Made by a program: the position numbers and the translations under genes | Shown here: positions 11,993 through 22,000 of the stretch, piece by piece | How positions within the stretch are numbered: position 1 is the stretch's first letter | Layout of the letters: every line of letters starts with the position of its first letter | NCBI GenBank assembly: GCA_036874045.1 | Contig: CM072341.1 | Location: 20,038,501-20,102,500 of the forward strand | From: Cymodocea nodosa | Taxonomy: Eukaryota > Streptophyta > Magnoliopsida > Alismatales > Cymodoceaceae | Length of the DNA stretch: 64,000 nucleotides | Direction of reading: 5' to 3' | Notes under the pieces: model-generated | Seen by the model: only the letters and a program-made list of their open reading frames with translations | Databases searched by the model: none | Told to the model about the DNA's origin: nothing

Positions 11993-12764
11993 CTCTGTGT
12001 TTTGATGTAGCATAAAACTTGTAGATTTTATGTAATGGTGTGGATTGGTTGTTTTTGTTTGCTAATGTAAAATCAACTACGTGTGGGATACTGGTTGGTA
12101 AGGGTTGGAGCCTGTTCTGGTGTAGTTCTAGTTGGGTTGAGGTGTAGTCTCGAATCATTACAGTTTTAGGTCGGGTCGAAGTAGGACCTAGTGTAGCTGT
12201 GGGACTGGGTCAATTATTGGGCCCAGAGCTATTTCCTGGCACTCGTAGTAGGGTAGATGGATGGAGTGGGCCTGTGATCTATGTAGATTATGACCCATGG
12301 ATTAAATTTTGGATTAAACATTTTAAATTTTTATAGCTTCTACTGCACTTAAGCTAGGTAGGGGCATACTGGGTGACTTGTGTCACTCATGTTACGCCTT
12401 TTATGATTTTCAGGTCTCGTTAAAGGACGCGAAGTCTTGTCTCACGGGTTCACGGGCTCAACATAAAGATTTGGGTGAGTGTTGTCCATTGATTTACTTT
12501 TGTCATTATTTATTTTTTCGATATGGTTCTTTTATCGAGTAGAGTCAAAATATGGCATTCAAAGTGATAGAAAAAGTTGGGTCGTTAAATTAGGCCCTTG
12601 ATCTGATTAAGTTAGATTGATGATAAACTAATAACCATTAGTAGTGTGCCATCATCCATGATACTAAGATAATGACAGCTTTTAATACACTTCAAATTTG
12701 AGGTGCAATTACCATTAAAATTTTTAATATTTTAGGAGTTTGGTTGGAATTCAAAAATAAATAT

Positions 12765-12820
12765 CTAAAAGTGTTCTACTATAGTACTTAGTAGGAACTC
12801 TAAAAGTGTTCTATTATAGG
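12765..12820. repeat. Two-copy tandem repeat, period 35
   Basis: ctaaaagtgttcta..atag occurs at 12765 and again at 12800. Confidence 0.75.
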
Positions 12821-12921
12821 TAAAAAGATCATAGATTATGTGTGTGTTGAGCACTTGGATATTTGAAGATGCATGAGTGATTTCTTATCAGTTATTATAA
12901 TTGATTATTTCATTAATAATG

Positions 12922-12930
12922 CTATATAAG
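12922..12930 (+). promoter_or_regulatory. TATA-like site ahead of the U11/U12-25K gene
   Basis: ctatataag lies 65-73 bp before the start codon. It would serve as promoter only if the transcript does not begin at the upstream GC-rich block. The splice-acceptor-like sequence directly before the ATG argues for the upstream start. Confidence 0.35.
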
Positions 12931-12994
12931 AAAAGGATTGCACAGTGAATTACTCTTAAACCTTTCACAGTTTCATTCCTTCCCGTCAGAGTAG

Positions 12995-15900
12995 ATGGAA
13001 CCCCTCTCTACCGATCAGGTTGGTGGCAACTGCATGACCAAATTCTCATCGGATGCTGTGGGATACAACAGTGCATCAGCCAAAAAGGCTCGCCTGGATG
13101 CATTGTTAGCCACCTTACTCTCTGATCCCATACTCTGTGATGTTCCCAAAAAACCAACCCTTACTGATGTTGAAACACTTATCAACCTGGAGCTTGGTAG
13201 TGCCATGAAAATATCTATTATCAAGATGGATGGGACTTATTTTGGTTAGTTATTTCACCACTCCCCTCATTTCTGGATGGGAATGAAATCTTTTACTTGC
13301 CATTTTTCTTGACAAATTTCTCCATTTGTTGTTCTATCTAAAGATGTGGCTATTCTGGACACTGCTACGGTTAAGGACCTGAAGCTTGCAATCAAGAGAA
13401 AAATCGATGAAATGCAGCAAGAAGAACTGGGACATCGTCATATTTCATGGTATCCTTCATCACTCTTCCATTTTTTGTCTTTTTTCCTGTAGTGATTTTT
13501 TTTTAATATTTGTCGAGGGTTTTTTGTGGAGTTTATTCCTTTTGGTAGGCTCATTCTGAACTTCCAAAGTTGTACACTAGTACCTTTTGCAAAGGATTAA
13601 GAAATCATACACATACTTCATATTCTACCATTAGTTGTAATTTTGTTTTCAAAAAGTACCATTAGTTGTAATGTAGTAAAATCTAGTCTAAAATATTCAT
13701 ATTTCAAACCGTTAAAGTCTACAATATGCACTTAAGATGGCATCAAATTAAAATCGTGATATTAGAAATGATTTAATATTATTATAGGCAACTAGTTAAA
13801 GAACATTTTGATTTTAATTCTCATTTAAAAATAATGATAAGATATTATAAAACTCAAAATAATACAAGTTGAAGGGTAAAACTGTGAATCTTCATTTGAT
13901 CACAAATCTACTCCTCACTTTTCTAATGTGAAACAACTAGCACTTCCTCCCACTTAATGATATTTTTTAAGTTCTAATAAACTCCCTTTTGGAATAACTG
14001 GATATGTATGGACTTCTGCCCATCGAAACCTATTGATGTCTTTCTGGAATATGTTTATCCAGGTTAAAATTAATTGATTATGGGTAAATAACCTCATCTA
14101 CATATAATAACAACTCTAGTCCTCTTTTTTCCCAATGTAGGAATATTCCACCAAATATGACAAAAAACTTTTAAAAAAATGCTTATCCAGTCAATTTTAT
14201 GCAATGCACACTTGTATATTAATGTTTTATTATTATTCTACCCCTTGAAATTGGAAGCCAACTTTCATGTCTTATTGTTTGGTAGTGTATTATTCTATAA
14301 AATATATCAACTGAAATATTCTTTGAACTTTTTATTCTAGTTCATTGGAGCTAAAGTTTGCATATTTCATTTTCTTCCATGCTTCTTGAGATGGATTGAA
14401 GGAATTATGACATGATCGATCATGAATAAATCTTTATAGCACATTCTCAAAATTTTTTTTTGTGGCATCCTTCCTTGATCTTTACTTATTTTGCTTCTAT
14501 CATGCAGTATGCAAGTCTAGTTATATATGCCTTAATGGTACCATCAGCATTTGTTTGGTTGAAATTGTTTAGCAATTGACAGATGGAGGTAGTTTTATTA
14601 ATATTGTGTATGTTTGAAGTTAATCGGACAGTTGATTCTCATAAGAAGAATTTATATTTACTCCATAAAAAGAAGCTTGTATGTCATAAGTACCACAAAA
14701 CTGTTACAACTTGCAGTCCGAGTATAATTCATTTTTGCAAACTACTTATATTATAGTTACACTTACCATTTTTTCTATTGTAGTCCCTACATTTGTTTAC
14801 CTCTTGGTTCATCACAAGCCACTGATTTCTTGCGTTTTCACACTATTAAGATGGAAAAAATTAAAAAATGTTTGACCATAATCTCCTAACCTAAAATCTT
14901 TAATGGCTTCAAGTGTGAAACTACCCTAATTCTTTTCTTGAAATTTGAACTGGTTTAACGTAAGCAACATTTTGCATAAAACTGCTGTTTAATCCAATGC
15001 CAAAAATAGACAAGGATCTATATGCCAGTGATTGGAACAATTGGTGTAACTGAGGAGCAAAATTGAGCTGGTGAAAATGCTTGTATTCTATACATTTCTT
15101 CTTCAGTTCTTACTTTGTTGTTATTTTTGTATTTTCACAAACCCTTGTTGTAAGACGGCAATAGTTTTTAGTTTCTCTTTCAACGAAGAGAGCAATATTC
15201 AGCTCTTATTCCAAGGAGATGCGATTTGTTCCTGAACAAGTTTGACGTTCAAACTCCTGACACATTTTGTTGTTATTTACTAATAACACGCTTTTCGCTT
15301 TTAATCCCAGATGATGAAATTTTTTGCTTTGCCTAATGAAGTGGGTAAATCACTGTCACAGGAGGCATGTCTGGGAAAATTTTTGCTTATCATACCATAA
15401 CAGCAAGCTTATCAACGACGTTGCTCTGCTTCAAGATCTTGGTATACGTAATAACTCTCGGGTAAATGCGTACTTCTAAAGCCCTTCTGATGTAACTTTT
15501 CTGGGTATAAATGTATGACATTGTCGATTCATTTCATGATACGTTGCAGGTTTATTTCAGATTAAGACAAAATTGCGACATAAACAAATCCCATGAATTT
15601 CCAATCACTTTTCAATTCACGTTCTTGAATACAAAATGACATTCTCAAGCTCTGATGCATACATAATGTTGTGGTTATAGTGCGCATGAGGACAGCAACA
15701 CTTTGGATTTATGATTTGGCAGCAAGAGTTTTTATACTTTCTTTTTTTGTTGATTTTTTAGTTTAATCCTGGTTAAAAAGTGTGAAATATAATATTCAAA
15801 TGTCTTTTACATTTAAATTCTTTTGAACCAAATTTATGTAGTTAGGTTGACTAAGGTGCGTCGTTTTATATTTCTCAGGTTGAAATTTTAATGCCTACGT

Positions 15901-16108
15901 CTTTTTTATCAGTTTCAAGAAAAACAGATAAATTCTTCTGTTAATCATATGTCATGGATTGAATACTTTATTTCAGCTTTTGATATGCATCATGTCAATT
16001 TATGTGATGCAGGTACATTTTAGTCCTTATGTTATGTCAAAAGCATCTGACCGGCACTCAAGAAGAAGGAAGCACCGTTTCTTCCATGGCCTCAACAGGC
16101 TGTCCTGA
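12995..16108 (+). CDS. SNRNP25: U11/U12 small nuclear ribonucleoprotein 25 kDa protein
   Basis: Four coding exons: 12995-13244, 13344-13449, 15362-15461, 16013-16108; 183 residues, frame closed at every junction. The protein is a subunit of the U11/U12 di-snRNP, the part of the minor spliceosome that recognises U12-type introns in the nucleus. The ubiquitin-like fold region runs from about residue 45 to 160. Blocks typical of the family are DVPKKPTLTDVETLI, ELGSAMKISI, ATVKDLKLAIKRK, GHRHISWRHVW and IRNNSRVHFSPYV; the tail is basic (RHSRRRKHRFFHG). The start ATG gives the usual N-terminus and follows a splice-acceptor-like site. Intron 2 begins with a perfect U12-type donor, which is noteworthy in a gene for a minor-spliceosome protein. 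Behind the stop are a strong hairpin and a direct repeat. No break or missing block was seen. Confidence 0.93.
13450..15361 (+). other. Candidate U12-type intron (intron 2 of the U11/U12-25K gene)
   Basis: The junction is fixed by the conserved Trp codon split TG|G. The intron starts GTATCCTTCA, matching the U12-type donor consensus RTATCCTT at all eight positions. The 3' end lacks a pyrimidine tract (gaagtgggtaaatcactgtcacag). A branch-site-like TTGCCTAAT (7 of 9 to TTCCTTAAC, with Y allowed last) sits at 15329-15337, about 25 nt from the acceptor, at the long end of the usual range. The 1.9-kb body is AT-rich with no other feature. Confidence 0.6.
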
Positions 16109-16290
16109 TTATCTAGGCAATAACCATTGTTACGAGACAATGATTATCGTTGTCTAGTGAGGAGCAAAATTGTCATGATAATTATTCATGTATGATGGTT
16201 ATCGTTGTACTATGATAATTATTGTTAATGGTAATCAATTAATCATTGTTAATGATTAATTGATTATCTAGGCAATGACCATTGTTAATA
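16106..16290 (+). repeat. Direct repeat in the 3' region of the U11/U12-25K gene
   Basis: tgattatctaggcaataacc-attgtta, starting at the stop codon (16106), recurs at 16261 as tgattatctaggcaatgacc-attgtta, 155 bp apart. Between them are several 'atgataatta' and 'gttatcgttg' variants. The first copy overlaps the TGA stop. Confidence 0.8.
16232..16266 (+). repeat. Perfect 16-bp inverted repeat with 3-nt loop
   Basis: taatcaattaatcatt at 16232-16247 pairs with aatgattaattgatta at 16251-16266 around gtt. It lies about 125 bp behind the U11/U12-25K stop, probably in the 3' UTR. AU-only pairing except for two G-C pairs. Confidence 0.9.
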
Positions 16291-16299
16291 TGGCACGAG

Positions 16300-17366
16300 T
16301 TCCATTGCTGGGAAACTTAATTGTTGTTTAGGAGGAAGAAAAGATGCAGAGACTTCAATGCCATCATCAGCATAGGGTTTTGCTAAAAGAAATGGCCATT
16401 GTTCTACCATGAAAATGAAATGATTTCGATTTTATTTTCATCCATTCTATATTGTATTTCAACGTACCAAACACAACTTAAAATGTTAAAATGCATACAG
16501 AGCAAAGATGGAGATTATAAAAGAAGATTTGACATGTACCCAAGAGAATAAGTAGATGAGCTAGAGATACCAGTGGTTATTACAAACTATTTATTTGAAA
16601 GGGCGGATTAATCCTATTTCAACTTTTGGACACTTGAATTGGTAAAGAATATAAGCATAATTTTCTATTGGTATTAATCAATCACAATAGTATAAGTAGT
16701 AAGAAACAATGACATTTGTAGTCACTTTTAAGTTTTAATTTTTGAGCGGATATAAACTAATATTATTATTATAAAAAAAATAGTGGTATTAACCCAATGT
16801 AATGGTGTACTTGATTAAAGATATATAGACAATGCTCTACACTCATAAAAATCGGAATGTGATTTCTCCCCTATCACTTCAAAAATATCATATATTATAT
16901 CATATTTTATCCTATATACATTTAAATCCTTTTCTTCCTTCACTTTCGTCCATTTTACTTAGACATTACCACCTCGTTACTTTACATGTTAATATTGCGT
17001 ATATATATGTTACCATCACGTTATCACAAATTAATACGACTTTTTGTAAATACGATTTTTTCCTATTTATTTTTATAATCTCTTATGATATTTTTATATT
17101 TTATGATTACGGAATTGCTGCGTCATTTTATTTTTATCAAATAATCCATATTATTTTTTTATATGTCAAATGACATTTAGGACTTTTTTTACTTACATGC
17201 CATTGGAAATTAATGAATTACTTACTTGCCACTAGACAATTTCCTTACAATGATATGTTAATAATAAAAATGATATCCTTTTTCTATGGCTTGTAATAAA
17301 AAACCCGAAGTTCTATTCCATATACAGCTGAAAAAGTAGCATTGGATAAACGGATATCCATTTATG
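16300..17366. other. Spacer without a gene
   Basis: AT-rich. A 113-codon frame at 16832 is composed of low-complexity Tyr/Phe/Ile-rich sequence typical of AT-rich spacer and is not considered a gene. Confidence 0.5.
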
Positions 17367-17566
17367 CGGAGGGGTAATCCGGAAAAGCACAGAGCCGTGG
17401 GATCGGCGGAGGATGAGCAACCCGCGAGGGAAAAATGAGAAAGCGAACTCAGCTAAGCGGGAAGCCTTCTCCCTCCTTTCTCGGGAAGAAGCACCTCCAC
17501 GGAAACCTGGAGCCCTAGAAGGCTTGCCTCTTCTCTCATTTTCCAGGGCTTCAGGATTCCATCACC

Positions 17567-19679
17567 ATGCCTCATCCACACTTATGGGGAGCTTACCTGA
17601 ATATGGAGCCGGTTGCCTCCACCGTAGATCGAATCAGCGGGCTTGCCCAGTCTGTGGAGAAGCGAATCAGGGCAGCGTTCAGGAAGCAGGAGGAGGATGG
17701 CTCCGTCTCCCCCGATCCTAACGCCGCCGACCCCGTAAGCTTCCTTGTTTTCATGCAGACATCTGGAGTTGTGCTATGTTGCTCTCAAAAACTACATACT
17801 ACAGGATTTTGTGCTTATTAGGAATGAGTTTACACATCTGTTGAGTGTTTTTTTTTTTTTTGAAAAAATTATTGCCTGCCAACTTTAGCTGAGCAATTAA
17901 GGGACTTTCCTGACAAATTTTAGTGTATTATCGAGTTCCCCTTGCAACTCTTACGAATCCTTGTAGCTAGTCAGCACCTCAAAGCCGTTTCCATCTTGAC
18001 ATTCTGTGGAAATGTGTCATTTTCTAGTGGATGCGTGTCTTATTCTCAGAAAGCGAGAGCACTTGATAATGGATCATCCGACCTTGCTATCACAATTCAA
18101 TCTCTGGCGAAATGATTTATGCTCTAGTTTCCTATCCTAATTGTGATAAATTTTCTCATAAATGGATATGATGGACGTGCAGAGAGGGAGTGATAATATT
18201 AAAAGGTGACATCAAATATTTCTTCATGGATCATTAACCTGGAGGGTATGGGTTACCGGGCAAAGGGCTGTAGAAGGAAAATTGTGCCAATGTTGAGGAA
18301 TAAACACCGTGGTTATTGGATGCCTTTAGTTTAATATTTAGTCTCCTAGATTATGTATGTGTTTCACGAGTGGTTTCTCTGTTTTTCTCAAGCTTGGGTT
18401 TTGCTACTTGTTTGTAATATGACTGTTCTGTATTATTATCTTTTGCAGATTGAAATCCTTAAGCGTTTGCAGCGAGAGTCATTCTCCGATTTGATGAAAT
18501 TACGGGACAGACAAGACAAATTTGAGCGTTTGCTAGCATCCAGTAGGTCTAGGAAGGGAAATTTATTCCAGGAGGCTAGAACTCGTGTAACGGGAGTGAT
18601 TGATGTGGTTGGAGCTTTATTCTTTGCTGGGGCTGATGGTCAGCAAACTGTTGATTCCCTAATGAAAGCAGGGGTGAGCACAGGAATTGAGTCAAGATTT
18701 AGTTTTGAGACTGTTGTTAGGCAAAAAGATTCGGTGATTGCTGAACTTGTGGCTAGTAATAGGATGTTGTCTCTACAAGACAATCTTCCGTCAAGCTCAC
18801 TGGCACTAAGTAAAGTGATCTATACTGCAAATATTAATGATTGGCTTTCTGTGGTTACATCTCCTTTGGGACCTCAATGCAAGGACTTGGGACCTTATTC
18901 AAGCTCTTTGCAGGTTTTATCACCTTTCATTGCTTCTACGTTTTCAACATTTTCTTACTAGTTTGTCCCAACTAATTGGGCTTATAGTTTTAAATCAGGG
19001 GTCTGGTTCTGGCCTTTCAACACCTGGTCCACCATTATTTAGTCGGTATCATGGTTGTGCTGCTGGCTTAAATCTCAAAGGTAAAAGTTTTGCTGCTGCA
19101 TTGGCTGAGCTAGTTTCGGAGTTTGATCTGCACTCTGATCCTGCCAGGAGTTTCCTTGCTACTTTCGGGCAATTTAGCTGTCAACTGTTTGAAGATACAA
19201 AGGTCACTTTATCTGGGCTATGGGAGATCCCACGTTCACCATTTCGAAAAATGAAGATTGGAGCACTCTCGGTACCCATATTCAGTGCACGACTCAGGCA
19301 TTCTAATGCATTTGTGCGGCAATCCAACCAGGGCATGACATGCAAACCAAAAGAAACACTCTCAGGAGGGTCCATTGCTGTAATGCTGGATGCAGAGTTT
19401 GATGAGTTTACCAGAGTTGGTGCTTGGATTCAAATGCAGAAAACCAGTCCAAATTATTTGCAATGGGCTGTTTCCCTTTCTGATGCACCCGAAGGTGAGT
19501 TTGGGTGGGGTTTTAGAGTGGGCGGTTCTGTTGAAGGCCATATTAATCGAGTCCATTTGGAAGGCTTTCTTAACTTTAACTTGGGAGAGAGATTTAGCTT
19601 GCAACCTGGTCTTGTTTATGCAATGGATCAGAGGAACCGAAAGCCTGTCTTGATGATTCGGTCCAATTGGTCCATTTGA
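17567..19679 (+). CDS. Conserved plant protein of unknown function (At3g27930-like)
   Basis: Three coding exons: 17567-17734, 18449-18913, 18999-19679; 437 residues. I recognise it as a conserved plant protein, most likely of the Arabidopsis At3g27930 type, but its function is not known to me. The N-terminus (MPHPHLWGAYL, then VASTVDRISGLAQ) precedes a charged helical stretch (about 57-90, LKRLQRESFSDLMKLRDRQ). The C-terminal half (about 230-437) alternates short polar and hydrophobic segments (for example GCAAGLNLKGKSFAAAL, VTLSGLWEIP, GSIAVMLDAEF, HLEGFLNFNLGERF). This could be a beta-barrel-like or membrane-associated fold, but that is inference. The ATG at 17567 is chosen because it begins the conserved block; an out-of-frame frame from 17413 runs through the leader. 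Intron 2 is only 85 bp and has a weak donor (CAG|gttttatc). The promoter carries the 14-bp motif shared with the upstream gene. Confidence 0.8.
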
Positions 19680-20065
19680 CGAATAATTGTTTTTTTTCTG
19701 TGGTTAGTTCACTCTGACGAAAATTGTTATTTTTGATGGAACTCCATATATATAAATGTCAAAAACGTTTGAGCACAAACATTCCATTTTTATCATTTTG
19801 AGTGAACTTCAGTTAATGATATAAATGTTGTTTCAAGCAGGTGAATTTACCGGTAGAAAGTATGAGAAATAGAAGAGCCCAAATATGAGTTTGTTGCAGC
19901 TTCCTTGCATGGGTTTTTGGTTAGTTTCCCTTCCTTTTTTGCATGATTGCTAGTTCGTTTGCTTTTACACATGCTAAAAATCCTATGTTTATATCTATTG
20001 TAACAAATTGATCTTACGCTATTGGTTATATACCATCACAGCAGTCTTGTGCTTCTCTAACCCTG
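19680..20065. other. 3' flank of the At3g27930-like gene
   Basis: AT-rich, presumably 3' UTR then spacer. No other feature seen. Confidence 0.4.
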
Positions 20066-22000
20066 TCAACAACAACAATAGTAATAATTTGAGTTATAAT
20101 TCCATTATGTAAAGTTGGTTATGTGAGTTCTTTTCTTTTATGTAAATTACATAAATTAATTTTTTTGTGTAATTTCTAACCATGTATTTTTAGGTATTCT
20201 TCTACTTTTTGTTTCTTCTACATTGATTAAGTGTAACTCTTACTTTACTTCTACTAAATTTTTTTTTTTAATTTATTATTTATAGTATTAGCATTTTTCC
20301 ATCTAAGCATTCACATCTTAGTAATACTAACTTTTTGCATATTATAGATCTTAAGTATTTATTATTAGATGAATAAGTGGTAATTCTAAGGGATAAGCTA
20401 AAAAATGATTTATCAAGAATAAAGTAGTAGTTGTGTTGATCTTTAAACCCTAGACCTTAAAAGAAGGAAGACTTAAAATTACTTGATTAAAATTGTAAGA
20501 AAGCATTCAAATTTATATAATTTAAGTGAATATTTGACCATAGATAGAAATATATGAAAAAAAAGATTCATTTGGTTGACCTAATGTAATAGAATTATGG
20601 TTTGAATTGTTATTATTGATGAAAATTTTCTTATAGTAGATTCATCAAAAAGTTGACCAAAATACCTGCATCATCTATCTTTTATTTCATTTTCTTTTAC
20701 TAAAATTTTTCCATCCTTCGCTTTAGTGCACTCGATTAAAAATCTTTACATTTTCTTTTTCTAGTCCTAGTCAAATTATGTATTCTATTTTCTCCTTGTT
20801 TTGTGTTCAAATATCATATAATTTCTTATAGGCTTGATTTTTAATTTCACGCATTCCTTTTTGCTAGTTTATAATTTTTAAAATTTTCTCATTTCTACAT
20901 TTCTAATAGGTTCTATAACATTCTTTCTTTTCTTTTATTATCTTTTATACATCTTCATTTTACTATTAACTTTGTTTAATAGAGGAGCTACCTCACAAGA
21001 CTTAAAATTTTCTCAGCACTCATTTTAATATGCAAGTAGTCATTACATTCTAAAGCTTTGCCTCTTTATCTAATTTCGTACTCCTGTTGACAACTTATCT
21101 TTAAATATCAAATTTTCTCATTTTAGATTTTACTATCTAATTCTTAGATTCTCATGTACTTTACTGTTTCCTTATATTGATATTAATATTTAACATTAAC
21201 AACTTATGTTGTGTAGTTAAGTTTTCTTCTTGAATAATTTTACAATTTTTACAAATTTTTTGATCTGTTTTTATAGTAAGTAAAAAAAATTATTTGGCTA
21301 GAATTTAAATAACTTTTAAATGTAATTAAATGTTTTTTTTTTCTAAAATAAGTGTTTGCTATCATGAGGATGCATGCTATATTAAAGTCTAATGTGAAAT
21401 TTCATTCTTCATTTTTATTACCAAAATTAAATCCCCCATGCTTTTTTCCGTTTCCTCTACACTGTTTCCTTACATATTCATTTAGATCATTCTAATAAAG
21501 AGTTTTTTACTAGTAGGTAAATCATAAACTAAATAATCTAAATTTTCCTAAGGTTTTTGCTTGTAGTGTATATTCACTAATTATATTAACTATCTTATTT
21601 CTTATCTCAAGCTTAATCATTATAATTCCCTCGATCCTTATTATTAATCAACAACTTAATCTTTTAATCGTTCATCAACTATTATTCGAACTTCATTTTT
21701 CATTTATCTTTTCCTATATACCACATATTTAAACCATTATCATCAATTAACTTAGAATTTTCTATTCATTTAGTTTATTGTAAGTATAATATGTTAAAGT
21801 TTCTTATTATTATGGCTATTGATTTCATACTCTTACCAATTAAGATTCTTATATTCTAACTTGGTAATCTAATATTGGTACTTCTTTATAAGGTGTAAGA
21901 ACTTTTATTTATTTTTTTCTGCATTCAGATGTTAACGCAGAATTCATAGCTTAAATACGTTACAACACTTCATATTTTCTTCTCATTGCACCTAGTGTTT
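20066..22000 (-). mobile_element. Relic of an RTE-type LINE
   Basis: The left end (caacaacaacaatagtaata, then ...aaagttggttatgtgagttc) is the reverse complement of the well-known 3' tail of plant RTE LINEs, whose intact form has a (TTG)n tail next to a 'GGATCCATGTAGCCGACCCC'-like block. The following sequence tracks the antisense of the reverse-transcriptase C-terminal region in order (tcttctacattgattaagtg; gcatcatctatcttttattt; cacgcattcctttttgctag). Every frame is broken. The right (5') limit is uncertain; the element is probably 5'-truncated. Confidence 0.7.

Larger units (their letters stand above)
11400..12994 (+). other. Probable 5' leader and leader introns of the U11/U12-25K gene
   Basis: A GC-richer block begins at about 11400 and ends in a good donor (gag|gtacgt) near 11707. 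A possible internal leader exon lies between an acceptor at 12413 (attttcag) and a donor at 12476 (gtgagt). A strong acceptor (ttccttcccgtcag) sits at 12989, five bases before the ATG at 12995. Together these suggest the transcript starts near 11400 and is spliced before the start codon. The alternative is a local start from the TATA-like site at 12922. Frames inside the block (for example 95 codons at 11553) resemble nothing known. Confidence 0.45.

Noticed and set aside
16832..17173. 113-codon frame
   Set aside because: Tyr/Phe/Ile-rich low complexity caused by AT-rich DNA; no homologue.
17268..17290. Second U12-like donor (atatccttttt) forming a regulatory tandem with the 25K gene
   Set aside because: It lies 1.1 kb behind the stop codon, is single and not in tandem, and an 8-base match is expected by chance in a window of this size.
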